A stretch of 64,000 nucleotides of DNA from Macropodus opercularis (Eukaryota > Chordata > Actinopteri > Anabantiformes > Osphronemidae), in assembly GCA_030770545.1 (NCBI GenBank), contig CM061105.1, positions 2,339,001 through 2,403,000 of the forward strand, written 5' to 3'. Of this stretch, positions 12,370 through 24,290 are shown piece by piece. A model generated the notes under the pieces. The model saw only the letters and a program-made list of their open reading frames with translations. It made no database searches and was not told where the DNA came from. How positions within the stretch are numbered: the stretch's first letter is position 1; every line of letters begins with the position of its first letter. A program made the position numbers and the translations under genes.

Positions 12370-13034
12370 GTTATTTTGGCCTTGCTCAGCCTGATGAGAC
12401 TTTGAGTCTGGAGACCTGTCCCAGTCCCTGTCCTGTGGAAGACCTCCTGTGTGGACGCACGCTAAGGAGCCAAACCACTACAGACCAGTTGCCTTGATCT
12501 CACACCTGATGAAGACCCCCTCAGCCACCTTTCCTCTGTGGTGCAGGTGCAATTGCTGTGATTGCAGGTGGACGTCGCCGTCATCTACCTGCTGCATCAG
12601 GCCCTGACTCACCTGGAGGCCGCTGTAACTGCTGTGAGGGTCATGTTCTTTGACTTCTCCAATGCCTTCAGCACCATTCGGTCGGCACTTCTGAGGGAGA
12701 AGCTGGAAGGGGCAGGCGTGGATGGACAACTGGTGGCGTGGACAACTGACTACCTCACAAACAAGCCACAGTGTGTCTGAGGTGGCAGTTTCCAGCACTA
12801 GGGCCCATCAGGGGACAAAGCTCTCTCCATTCCTCTTCACACTACAAATCGGCCTTCACACACAACACCAGCTGTGAATCAGCTATTGTTGGCTGTGTGT
12901 CGGAGGGGAACGAGCTGGAGTATAGGTCGGTCATCATGGATTTTGTGGACTGGTGTGAGAGCAACAACCTGTGCTTATACACCAGTAAGATGAAGGAGAT
13001 GATTGACTTCCAGAGGAAACCTGTCACCGAGGTT
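12370..13034 (+). mobile_element. Rex1-like non-LTR retrotransposon, 5' half of an interrupted copy
   Basis: Degenerate reverse-transcriptase coding sequence on the + strand: a KEPNHYRPVAL-type motif near 12465-12500, then VMFFDFSNAFSTIRSALLRE at 12640-12700, then the region encoding DFVDWCESNNLCLYTSKMKE at 12940-13005. Frames shift between blocks. Coding continuity is lost near 13030, where the L2 element begins, and a matching C-terminal segment resumes at 16485. Assignment to the Rex1/babar group is by eye. Confidence 0.6.
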
Positions 13035-16000
13035 TGTTGCTGGTTGTAGCAGTGTTTTGTTAACGACTTATCTCCTCACTTTTATCTCTCCACTGCTGTT
13101 TTCCAACTTGTTGCCTAAGGGTCGTACGCTTGTAATACTCAAGCACCTTCTTTCCCTTTCCTTAAAAGCACTGCTATTTTCATAATATTTTCAATAAATG
13201 ACTTGATAAGTGACCATCACATAGATTTATTTAGTCTCACTGAAACCTGGCTGCAGCAGGATGAATACGTTTGTCTGAATGAGTCAACTCCAACCAGTCA
13301 CATCAACCATCATATTCCTAGTTCAGGTAGAGGTGGAGGAGTAGCAGCAATATATAACTCAGATTTATTAATTATTCCTAGCCCTAAACATAACTATAAT
13401 TCTTTTAAGAGCCTCAATTTGAGCCTTTCTCACTTAAACTGTAAAACCCAGAAACCAGTTGTGTTCTGTGTTGTCTACCGTCCTCCTGGTCCATATTCAG
13501 AGTTCTTAACTGAATTCTCAGAGTTTTTATCTAACTTAGTTCTCAGCACAGATAAAGTGATTGTAGTGGGTGACTTTAACATTCATGTAGATGTTGACAG
13601 TAACTGTCTCAACATTGCATTTAATTCACTACTGGATTCTATTGGTTTTAGTCAGCATGTGAATAAACCCACTCACTGTCTTAATCATACTCTTGATCTT
13701 GTCCTAATTTATGGGGTTGAGATTGATCATTTAAAAGTTCTCCCTCAAAACCCTCTGTTATCTGACCATTTCTTAATAACGTTTGAATTTACCATAACAG
13801 ACCTGACAAGAGTTGGAAATAAGTTCTATTACAGCAAGTGTTTATCTGATGATGCTGTTGTTAGATTTAAGGAGATGATTTCATCATCTTTTGCCTTGTA
13901 GCTACACAGAGGAGAGCAGTCATCTGAATCATGAGCAGGTAGATTGTCTTGTTGATGATGCTGCAGCTTCACTGTGTACAATTTTAGACACTGTCGCTCC
14001 TCTGAAGAAGAAGCCAGTGAATCAGAGGAGGTTGGCTCCATGGTACGACTCAGAGATCCGCAGCTTTAAGCAGAGGACTCGAAAACTAGAAAGACAGTGG
14101 CGTTCCAATAAATTAGGTGAATCCTGTCTAGCATGGAAAGACAGTTTAATACTATATAAAAAGCACTTCGGGTTGCTAGAACCACATACTATTCATCATT
14201 AATTGAGGAAAATAAAAACAACCCCAGGTTTCTCTTCAACACTGTAGCCAGGCTGACTAAGAGTCATAGCTGTGTTGAGCCTAGTGTCCCTTTAAATCTC
14301 AGCAGCAACGACTTTATGAATTTCTTTACTAATAAAATCATAAACATTAGAGAAAAGATTTATCAGAATCTGTCAACAAAAGTCATAAACCAATCTGCAG
14401 ATCCAACAGCCTTAGATCTGCTGGTTAGACCTATGTCTGAATTAAACTGTTTTTCCCCCATAGATCACACTGAGTTAACTTCAATAATTAACTCTGCTAA
14501 ATCAGCTACTTGTCTCTTAGACCCAATCCCAACTAGATTACTCAAAGAAGTTCCATTAATCAGCACATCCACATTAAATCAAATCAACCAATCTCTGTTT
14601 ACAGGCTACGTACCACAGGCTTTATGGTTGCTGTTGTCAAACCTTTACTGAATAAACCTACACTGACCCTAGAGGACTAGAAACTATAAGCCAACATCTA
14701 ATCTGCCCATTATTTCTAACATTCTGGAAAAAACTGTAGCTAAACAACTATGTAACCACCTGCGTAGGAGTAACCTATATTAAGATTTCCAGTCAGGATT
14801 CAGATTATATCAAAGGACAGAAACAGCTCTGATTAGAGTCACTCATGATATTCTCACAGCTTCAGACAATGGTCTAGTTTCTGTACTTGTCCTGTTAGAT
14901 CTTAGTGCAGCAATTGATAGAACACAAGATTCTATTGCAGAGACTGGAACATATCATTGGGATTAAAGGAAAAGCACTGGGATGGTTTAAGTCTTATCTG
15001 TTGAGCAGATTCCAATTTATTCATGTTCATGATCAATCTTTCATCCGCACAGGAATTAGCTTTGGAGTTCCACAGGGTTCTGTGCTTGATCCAGTACTTT
15101 TCAGTCTTTACATGTCTCCTCTTAGTAATATTATTAGGAAACACTCACATTTCACTGTTATGCAGATGATACTCAGTTAAACCAATGTTTAAATGTTTGT
15201 TTAAAAATATCAAATCCTGGATGTCCCATAACTTTCTACAACTAAATTCAGACAAAACTGAGGTTATTATAATTGGTGCTAATAACCACAGAGACTCATT
15301 ATTGAATCAGATTGTTACTCTGGATGACATAACGTTAGCTTCAAGTTCTACTGTCAGGAACCTTGGTGTCATTTTTGACCAAGTTCTCTCCTTTACATCT
15401 AATGTTAATGAAATTTCTAGAACCGCCTACTTCCACCTTAGGAATATTGCTAAAATTAGAAGCATCCTCTCACAGAGTGATGCTGAAAAATTAATCCATG
15501 CATTTGTTACCTCTAGGCTGGACGACTGTAACTCGCTACTCATACGATGTTCCAATAACTCTTTGAAAAGCCTCCAGTTAATTCAAAATGCTGCAGCCAG
15601 AGTCTGACTGGACTGGAAGAGAGATCACATTTCTCCTAAATTCAAAATTCTTATCCTCACTTACAAAGCTCTTCATAATAAAGCCTCATCTTATCTTAAA
15701 GACCTCATGGCTCCTTATGCTCCCAACAGAACGCTTGGTTCTCAGAGCGCTGGTCTACTTGTGGTTCCTAGAGTTTCTAAATGTAGAACGGGAGGCAGAG
15801 CCTTTAGCTACCAAGCTCCTCTCCTATGGAACCAGCTTCCAGTTCAGGTTCGAGAAGCAGACACCCTCTCTGTTTTAAAACTAGGCTTAAAACCTTTGTT
15901 TTTGACAAAGCGTATACTTAGAGATGGTTCTGGTCACTCTGAACCATCTCTTAGTTAAGCTGCTATAGACTTAGATGCTGGGGGACGTCCTTCATTCACT

Positions 16001-16484
16001 GAGCTCTTTTCGGTTTCTTCCATCCGCTAACATGCCTCCATGTGACTAACTTTGTCTCTTTTCTCTCCTAGTTGTGTTTCTCTTTTTATGTCTCTTTCTC
16101 TATTCTCATCTCCAGGTATCGTCAGACTCAGAGCCGTGTGTCTCCAGTGTTCAGTTGCTGGTCCAACCATACTGCCAGTGTCTGTTGCTGCTTGTTTTGT
16201 TGTTGTTGTGTTCTTTTCTCTCTTCTCTATCCCCTCACCCCACGCGGTCAAGGCAGATGGCCGCCCACACTGATCCTGGGTCTGCTTGGAGGTTTCTTCC
16301 TCTATAGAGTTTTTCCACTCTTGCTATTAAAATTTACAATTTATTGATTGGCTACAATTCAAAGCTTGCTCTATGTGGCATTTGTTGGGTTTAGTTGTGT
16401 ATGGTCTTAAACCTTACTTGTAAAGTGCCTTGAGATAACTGATGTTGTGAATTGGTGCTATATAAATAAAGTTGAATTGAATTG
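13035..16484 (+). mobile_element. L2-clade LINE, nearly full length but inactivated
   Basis: The longest L2 copy in the window. An apurinic-type endonuclease is encoded at about 13200-13890 (FSLTETWLQQDE, VVYRPPGP, VVGDFNIHVD, LLSDHFLI). Reverse transcriptase follows at about 14300-15610 (LSAAID in place of the usual LSAAFDT, GVPQGSVLDPVLFSLYM, the YADD box, then HAFVTSRLDDCNSLL). The 3' UTR follows and ends TTGAATTGAATTG. At least four frame breaks are visible (near 13900, 14650, 14900 and 15150), the last separating GVPQGS from the YADD box, so it cannot encode an active enzyme. The exact 5' boundary is uncertain. Confidence 0.85.
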
Positions 16485-16870
16485 TTGAGGACATTTTATA
16501 ATTCTGTGGTAGCAGGCAGCACGGACCGGGACAGAAAGAGACTCAACAAGCTAGTCAGGAGGCTGGTTCTGACCTGGGTTGTCCACTGAACCTTGTGGAG
16601 GAGGTGGGTGAGAGGACGATGTTGGCCAAACAGACATCCATCATGGACAATACTTCTCACACACTTCATCAGGCAGTGGACGCTCTGTGCAGCTCCTTCT
16701 TTGGCAGAATGATCCACCCACACTGCAGGAAGGAGCGGTACCGCAGATCATTCATTCACACTACTGTTAGACCAACCAGTCTAACAGCCCCCACCCTGTA
16801 TATTTAGTAAAACCTTACACTGTATTTGTGTATATTGTAAATTTGCACACCCTTTTTGCATTATTGTAAT
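16485..16870 (+). mobile_element. Rex1-like LINE, 3' half of the interrupted copy
   Basis: Resumes directly after the L2 TTGAA tail. It encodes, with frame breaks, the typical C-terminal end of the same LINE class: GSTDRDRKRLNKLV-like at 16515-16560, a LDIMDN-type block at 16630-16660, then HTLHQAVDALCSSFFGRM and further degenerate sequence. With 12370-13034 it forms one host element split by the L2 insertion. Confidence 0.55.
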
Positions 16871-16969
16871 CGTGATTATTAGTTCATGCATGTGCAGTGT
16901 TTTGAGTTTCTTAGTGTTTTCCCAAAGTGGGAATATGTTTTTCCAGCCTAGGTGCTGTGATTTTCTTCG

Positions 16970-17757
16970 TTATTGTCAAGCTTTTGAACCTTTATTAATT
17001 TTTGCGATAGGCAGCGCTTTTTGTTTATAGTGTTTTTGGTTTTTAAATGTAGTTTTTGTTCCTCGTACCTCTGCCAAGTTTTCTGTTGTTAAATTCTATT
17101 GTTTATAAAGACCTAATCAAATCACCTCGACATCCAGCTCTTCATCTGCTTTTGAGTCCACACCATCCTGTCTGTTAGTCGAGTTGTAACGAAGCCGGTC
17201 CTTTGGGTTGAGCTCCCTGAGGAGGTGCAAGTGGGTATGGGAGTGGAGACTGCCATTACCCAGCCGGCTCCTAGCAGTACAGTGGCTGTGGAAGTGACGG
17301 TTCCCACTAGTCCTCCAGCTGGGTATAGCGACCCATTAAGCCTATTGCAGGCTGGTGAGAAAAGGTAGGAATTAAAGCTGACTCTTAAAGGAGGTGGACC
17401 TAGAACCTAAAACCCGTGAGGTTGAGCTCATGCACCTCCAGATAAGAGCCATGGAACTGGAATGATCGAAGCACATCCTCAGGCTGTATTTAGCATCTTG
17501 TCATCATATACAGCTAATGAACTAGTCCGCCCGCTGCCAGGCGTCTTGTCGTCGGATACAGATATTTAAAAAGCCTAAATTCGCAAATACAAGGTCACTT
17601 TGAAAGAGGGCACCTTAAAAACAAGACAGGCAATGAAATAAAAAAAAAAACTGATAATGACGCAGACAGGAACACAGAACCAGGAAGAGCACACGGAATA
17701 AAAACAGCAAACAGAGACCCTGCGTCCTCCCGGGGTCGGAGGCCCAGACTGTGACAC
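16970..17757. mobile_element. Decayed LTR-retrotransposon sequence
   Basis: Between 17130 and 17480 the + strand has a broken frame rich in E/K/L resembling the gag start of fish Gypsy-like elements (a LLQAGEK...ELKLT...REVELMHLQIRAMELE pattern). At 17595-17757 the minus strand begins TGTCACAGTCTGGGCC and continues like an LTR. The two parts need not belong to one insertion. Identification is tentative. Confidence 0.35.
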
Positions 17758-17929
17758 GCATACTGTAGCTCCTGATCACTTTGTATCCACTATGTGTAAC
17801 TCCCTGTTTGCGTTGTGACATGTAAATCTATTTAATGTTCTCTTTTTTTGCTTTATTTCACACACTTCTCACCTGAGGGTCAAACACGCAGGCTCGTATT
17901 GGAAACCACGTATCCAGTAGGGGGTCATT

Positions 17930-18377
17930 GTCTCTTTTCTCTTTTCTCTCCTAGTTGTGCTTCTTCCCTTCTGTCTCTCTCTATCCTCATCTATAGGTAT
18001 CGTCAGACTCAGAGTCGTGTGTCTCCAGTGTTCAGTTGCTGGTCCAACCATCCCGCCTGTGTTCTGTTGCTGCTTGTTTTGTTGTGGTTGTGTTCTTTTC
18101 TCTCTTCTCTATCCCCTCACCCCAACCGGTCAAGGCAGATGGCCGCCCACACTGAGCCTGGGTCTGCTGGAGGTTTCTTCCTCTATAGAGGGAGTTTTTC
18201 CACTGTTGCTATTTAAATGTACAATTTATCGATTGGCTACAATTAAAAGCTTGCTCTATGTGGGATTTGTTGGGTTTAGTTGTGTAAGGTCTTAAAACCT
18301 TACTTGTAAAGTGCCTTGAGATAACTGATGTTGTGAATTGGCGCTATATAAATAAAGTTGAATTGAATTGAATTGAA
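17930..18377 (+). mobile_element. L2-clade LINE, 3' UTR fragment
   Basis: Contains only the family 3' UTR (CGTCAGACTCAGAGTCGTGT, the CAAGGCAGATGGCCGCCCAC block, GCTATATAAATAAAG) and ends in tandem TTGAA. It lies about 640 bp upstream of the slc22a13-like start codon. Confidence 0.8.
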
Positions 18378-19016
18378 TGGTCACCTTGATAAAAACAAAA
18401 ATTATAATCAGCAGATCAATTTATCTGACAAAAGTACAATGATCAGGTTTTGGATTTCAAGAAGAGTAATGCAACTCACAAGATTAGGATCAAAGTTCAA
18501 ATTGGTAAAAAAAAATAAAAAATATTTATAATATAATAAAATATATTGTAGCCAATCAATAAAAAGCCTAATGTTTTGCTAACAGATATAAGAATGTGTC
18601 TCCTGTTTTCACAATGTCTTTATTAGTTAAATGTTTACAACCAAGTAAGTCTATATTGTTGTTAGTATAGCATTGTCACAATAAATTATAGAAAGTGAAC
18701 ATTTTACAATATTCAGATTGTTTTCATTTTGTCTGATGTTGCTGTTGTTTTTCAGAAACACAGAATTGATGTTTCCATGCTACAATGGACGTTGGTGATG
18801 ACACGTGGTAATCTTAAACTAAAATGTGAGCTTGGTAAGCTATTCATTCTTCATAAACCTTCAAAGTGTAATAAAGTTTTAGTGCACCTCAGATGAAACT
18901 CAAAACAGGCAACCATTCGCCAAATTATATTTGTTTAGGTTAACCATTAATGGACAAATGTGTTTGTCTGTGTGCAGTCATTTTTGTGCGTTAAAGGAAA
19001 GAAAACCAACAGCAAC

Positions 19017-22000
19017 ATGGCTGATTTTGGAGAGATTCTAAGAAGCGTTGGAGATTTTGGATTATTCCAAAAAGTTCTTTTGATTGCACTTTGTTTCCCA
19101 TATTTCCTTCAGGCTTTTCTTATGGCAAGTTTTATTTTTATTGAGTCAGATCCAGAGCGACACTGCAACACAGACTGGATTCTCAGAACAGACCCTAACC
19201 TGACCATAGATGAGCAACTGAACCTGACCCTACCCCAAGAGGAGAATGGGATATTCAGCAAGTGTCGGATGTTTATCCCTGTGGACTGGAACATTAGTGA
19301 CATTAGAGAGTTTGGACTCAATGAGACCACAGCATGTCAGAATGGATGGGTGTACTACAGCACCATGTATACAGCCACCATAGTCACTGATGTAAGTAAT
19401 GTGATGTAGTGGACAACCTGCCTTCGTGAAATCCTCCTTTCCTCCTGCATTTTTCTTTTAACAGTTTGATCTAGTCTGTGACAAGGCTCAGTTTGTGAAG
19501 ATGATACAAGCAGTGTCCATGGCCAGTGTGCTTGTTGGTACTCTAATATTTGGGCCATTTGCTGAATCGTAAGTGTACTTCACACATAAATTAATGTTAT
19601 TGCTCTATGTTATCTCTTGTTTGTAACTTTTGAAGATGATAACAGTCTCCGGTTTCCTCCCACAGTCCAAAGACATGCAGTTAGGTCAATTGGAAAAATG
19701 CTTAATTGCCCGTAGGTGTGAATGTGTGTGTGACTGTGACTTGTCTGTCTATATGTGTGGCCCTGCGATGGACTGGCGATCTGTCCAGGGTGTACCCTGC
19801 CTCTCGCCCATAGCCAGCTGGGATAGGCTCCAGCACGAACCACGACCCCTTCGGGGAAAAGCAGTAGAAGATGAATGAATGAATGAAAGATAATAACACT
19901 TGACTGAACCCAAACCTGGGCTCAGCTTGAAGCTGAGTTGGTCTGGTATCTGTCTGTCTGTCATTTATATTATATAATGTATGTTATGCCTTTGTATTGC
20001 AGATTTGGTCGCAAACGAGCAGTTCAAATTCCAGCAGTTATAGCAGGAACTTCTGCTCTAGCAATAAGCTTCTGCCCCAATGTGCACTTGTATATAGTGT
20101 GTGTGATCATCATGAGTTTTGGATCAGGAGCCTATCTAGTCAACTCGGTTATACTATGTATGTATTGTACACTCAGATTTTCAATACCTTTTACGTTTAA
20201 ACTATGTGACATCTCTCTCTCTCTGTCCAATCCCTTTTTCTGGATTTTTATATATACACACAGTCAGGGGAAAAACATTTGAACCCCAGCTAATTTTGTA
20301 AGTTTATCCACTGACAAAGAAAGATCAGTCTATAATGTCAATGCTAGGTTTATTTGAGAGACACAATAATAACAAAATAAATGCAATCGTTGAAATGCAT
20401 TTTCTGAAATTATTTGCATTTCCATGAATGAAATAAGCATTTGATCCACTATCAGTCAGCAAGATCTCTGGCTCTCTGGCTCTCAGCCCTCTCAGCGCAT
20501 TACCTGTATAAAAGACACCTGTCCACAGATTCCAAACTCTTCCCCATGGTCAAAACCAAAGAGCTTTCCAAGGATGTCAGGGACAAGATTGTGGACCTAC
20601 ACAAGGCTGGAATGGGCTACAAGACCATCGCTAAGCAGCTGGGTGAGAAGGTGACAACAGCTGGTGCGATAGGTTAATGGAAATCAACTGCAAATCTCCC
20701 TCGGTCTGGAGCTTCATGCATGATCTCACCTTGTGGAGTTTGTGGAGGAATCAGCCCATAACTAATTGTCAGTGGAGGAACTTGTCAATGATCTCAAGGC
20801 AGACCATAGTGACCATAGTCACCAATAAAACAGTTGGTAACACACTACCTGACTTGGAGGGGATCTGCAAAGAGGAGTGAACCAAAATCCCCCCTGAGAT
20901 GTGAGCAAACCTTGTGGCCAACTACAAGAAACGGCTGAGCTCTGTGATCGCTAACAAAGGTTTTTACCACCAAGTACTAAAACACGTTTTGCAAAGGGAT
21001 CAAGTACTTATTTCATTAATGAAAATGCAAATTAATTTATAACTTATTTTGAAATGCATTTTTACTGTTATTGTTGTGTTTCTCACTGTTCAAATAAACT
21101 TACAACTCAAAATAACTTACAAAATCAGCTGGGGTTCAAATACTTGTTTTCCTGACAGTGTGTGTATATATATATATACATACTTAATATAATATAAATA
21201 TATATGAAAATTTGTTGTACTTGCAGGCACTGAATGGACTGGGCCTTCTAAAAGATCTTGGGGAGCATGTTTGGCTCAGATCTTTGTTGCAGTCGGACAG
21301 TGTGTTGTTGCTGGTGTGATTTATGCCATCAGAAACTGGAGGCTGGTTCAACTAATAACAGCCAGTTTATTATCAGTGTTGATCATCTATATATGGTATA
21401 TACGATGTCTTTATTATTATTACTATTATTATTATTATTGTTGTTGTTGTATGACCTTTCCAATTGTTTCTATCAGGTTTATTCCAGAGTCAGCCAGATG
21501 GCTGCTAAGCAAAGGAAGAACGGATGAGGCTAAACAGCTAATTGTCAAGGCTGCAGTCATCAACAAACGTGCAATTCCAGACTTTCTGCCAGACCAGGCA
21601 TTGACTTTTTTATTTTTTCGTTAGCATGACATAAATGCAATGACATGAATCACAATGAATCAGATACGGTGCTTCCACAGAGAGCCCAACTCTCTATTGA
21701 AAACAATTAACCAAGTCAAGCTGGTTTTGGCCATCTCATTGAAAAGTAAAATATTAATCTAACTAGTCAAAGTTATCCGACATGGATCAATGTCTGTATA
21801 AAATTTGATATCTTTGTTGAGTAAGCTCTGTGGTGTTATTCACCAGATATCAGTGATATTGAACATGCCTGTTGGCATTGTCCCCAGCACCCCACAAACT
21901 CTTAACATGATAACTCATTGAGAAAGTGAGAAAGTAGATGATAAAACACTGAGATGAGATAGATATGTTTTACACTTGCCCTGAAACATATTGTCAGTCT

Positions 22001-23755
22001 TCGATTCGATTGTCGATTTTGAAATGAAAGGTTTTGTTTTTATACACAGAGGCTGGCATCAAATCTACTAATCAAAAATTACAGAAAGTCTGCCACACAG
22101 GTCATTTAAAAGTCATGTGAATTTAGTAAATTCCCATTTAGTTAAATTCACAGCAGTAGTCTTAAATGGGATTTTGCTAAAAAAAAAACAAAAAAAAACA
22201 AGCCAAAGTGGTATCATAAATAACTTTCTAATTATCTAAAAAATGTAAATATATTTACCAATAATAGCTAAATATAAATGATTTGTTCTAAAAAAATATA
22301 TTTTCTTACAGCTTCATGTGAAAGATGTTGAGAATAAAGGAGGCATCACAGTTATTTTCAAATCACAGATACTGACTAAATATTTCTTCATCATAACTCT
22401 GGGATGGTGAGTTACATTCTGTCAAATGTTCTCTTTATTGTGTTTTTTTTTTTTGTTTGATGGTGTTTAATAAGCTGAACATAATGCATTTGACAGCTAA
22501 ATAAAATAATGTTTAAATGAATATCAGCTATTCAGTCAAGTCAGTGTGAATAGTTCAGGGCTAATCTTGTGCTTGATCAAAATTCCATATACAAATCTAG
22601 AACATCAGAAACTTTAGTGCCATAGTTATAGATAACTTATAATGTCAGATGATTAATGGCCTTTTAAATTATGCCTTCTTGTGCCACCTTAGGTTTTCAT
22701 CAAATCTTGCCAACTATAGCTTGTACTTCAACATGGAAAACTTAGGCTTGAATATTTTCCTGACACAGCTTTTGTTTGGTGCTATTGAAATACCAGCGCT
22801 TGTATTGTGCATCTGGCTGTTGGAGGTTTTTGGGAGGAAGCTATTATTCACAGCAACACTTCTTATTGGAGGAGTGTCCAGCATGGTCATTCTTGCTGTT
22901 CCTGAAGGTAAAGCTCTTGATACGTTTAGTAACATTTTCATTTATTCTGCCTGGTTTAGATTTTGTACCTTTAAATTTTTCAGGCATTGCTGTCACAGCC
23001 TTAGCTACTCTGTCACGTTTTTTTGTGACTACTGCTGGACCTCTGTGCAATGTTTATATTCAGGAGGTGTTTCCAACATCTGTTAGGTAAGTATCTGCAT
23101 GCAAACCTCCAAAACACTATCTATGAAATTAGTTATAATAACCAATTAAGAAGTAGGTAGTGAAATGTTAAAATAACCACAGAAATACCATGCACTGTAC
23201 TTTATCGCAAAACACTGGTAAATCTAAATGTAAAATGTCATTCTCCACCTCTGTCTTGTAGACAAACAGCTACAGCTTTAGGAGCCCTGTTTGGAAAGTC
23301 AGGTGGATTACTGGCTCCACTGCTAAACATCCTGGCCAAGTATCACAGTTTCATCCCCATCACAGTATTTAGCAGCATTGCACTGGTTAGTGGGGCTCTT
23401 GGCCTCCTGCTTCCTGAGACCAGGAGAAAGGAGCTTCCTGAGTCAGATGAAGATGTTGAAAACAACCGGTAACTATTGTAAATGTATTTTCTCAATACAC
23501 AAATTTCACACAACATCAACATCTGCTTCATAAGTCTAGACCAGGCTGAAAATGTGAAATGAAATGAAAACAACAAAATAACATTTTTATTTAAGTAATA
23601 AAAAGTGGATTATGTATAGTCTATGTAATAGACAAGTGTCGAAAATGTACTTATTTTTTACTTTGACCACTCATGATCATGTCCTTTGTTTTTTCAGACA
23701 TGGAACCGTAACACACACAACAAGCTCTCCAGATTTAACTGCAACCAAGTTGTAG
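19017..23755 (+). CDS. slc22a13: slc22a13-like organic anion transporter, complete, ten exons
   Basis: SLC22 family major-facilitator transporter. Human SLC22A13 (OAT10) exchanges urate, nicotinate and other organic anions at the plasma membrane; the substrate here is inferred. Exons: 19017-19391, 19465-19568, 20003-20157, 21227-21395, 21477-21597, 22312-22406, 22693-22907, 22984-23086, 23262-23468 and 23698-23755, summing to 1602 nt (533 residues plus TAG). The start [15 protein letters not shown] matches the family N-terminus and has a strong context (AACATGG). Residues about 35-125 form the large extracellular loop after TM1, with N-glycosylation sequons NLT, NLT, NIS and NET. Further marks are FGPFAESFGRKR after TM2, [12 protein letters not shown] after TM6, FGRK after TM8 and [11 protein letters not shown] near TM11. 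All introns are GT-AG except intron 5, which appears to be GC-AG. Next to oxsr1, as in human. Confidence 0.93.
19640..19892 (+). repeat. Teleost interspersed repeat with GAAT tail in slc22a13 intron 2
   Basis: Contains GGTTTCCTCCCACAGTCCAA, CCTGCGATGGACTGGCGA and CCAGCTGGGATAGGCTCCAG, ending in ATGAATGAATGAATGAA. This motif series is a very common dispersed repeat in fish genomes. Partial copies lie at 28380-28470, 40560-40715 and 48995-49105. Confidence 0.6.
20251..21174 (+). mobile_element. Tc1/mariner element in slc22a13 intron 3, internally deleted
   Basis: The left end near 20255 (CAGTCAGGGGAAAAACATTT then GAACCCCAGCT) is mirrored at 21129-21160 (AGCTGGGGTTCAAATACTTG then TTTTCCTGACAG). 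Both ends sit in TA-rich sequence. Inside, the transposase start is recognisable ([20 protein letters not shown], then [14 protein letters not shown]). A jump follows to the 3' end of the gene near 20850-20960 (DLEGICKEE). It is about 0.9 kb instead of about 1.6 kb, non-functional, and in the sense orientation. Confidence 0.8.
21400..21452 (+). repeat. ATT/GTT trinucleotide microsatellite
   Basis: Runs of TATTATTATTACTATT then TTGTTGTTG in slc22a13 intron 4, starting just after the donor and ending about 25 nt before the next exon. Confidence 0.8.
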
Positions 23756-23929
23756 ATGTGTATATGTCACAAGGAAAAAAATCATCCCAAATATTGATTT
23801 GTACTTACTAATTACAGTATATTGTTTTGCTTTATTTTGTTAATAGACAGAAATAGAAATTAATTCGTGCTCTACATTTTTGCCATCAGATTCCCACTTT
23901 TAACTCTGGCAGCTCAGATAAAGTCAATT

Positions 23930-24290
23930 TCAATTCATTCAACTTTATTTATATAGCACCAATTCACAACATCAGTTATCTCAAGGCACTTTACAAGTAA
24001 GGTTTAAGACCTTACACAACTAGACCCAACAATTCCCACATAGAGCAGCTTTTAATTGTAGCCAATCAATAAATTGTACATTTTAATAGCAGCAGTGGAA
24101 AAACTCCCTCTAGAGAGGAAGAAACCTCCAGTAGACCCAGGATCAGTGTGGGCGGCCATCTGCTTTTACTGGTTGGAGTGAAGGGATAGAGAAGAGAGAA
24201 AAGGACACAACAACAACAACAACAACAACAAGCAGCAACATACACAGGCAGGATGGTTGGACCAGCAACTGAACACTGGAGACACACCAA
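23930..24290 (-). mobile_element. L2-clade LINE 3' UTR fragment, reverse orientation
   Basis: Starts with the complement of the TTGAA tail and TTTATATAGCACC, then runs back through the GGCGGCCATCTGC block and an expanded CAA repeat (about 24210-24232). It lies 175 bp beyond the slc22a13-like stop, opposite in orientation to the copy upstream of that gene. Confidence 0.8.

Noticed and set aside
18960..19016. Upstream in-frame ATG for the slc22a13-like gene
   Set aside because: The added residues [19 protein letters not shown] have no family counterpart. MADFGEI at 19017 matches the SLC22A13 start and has better context.
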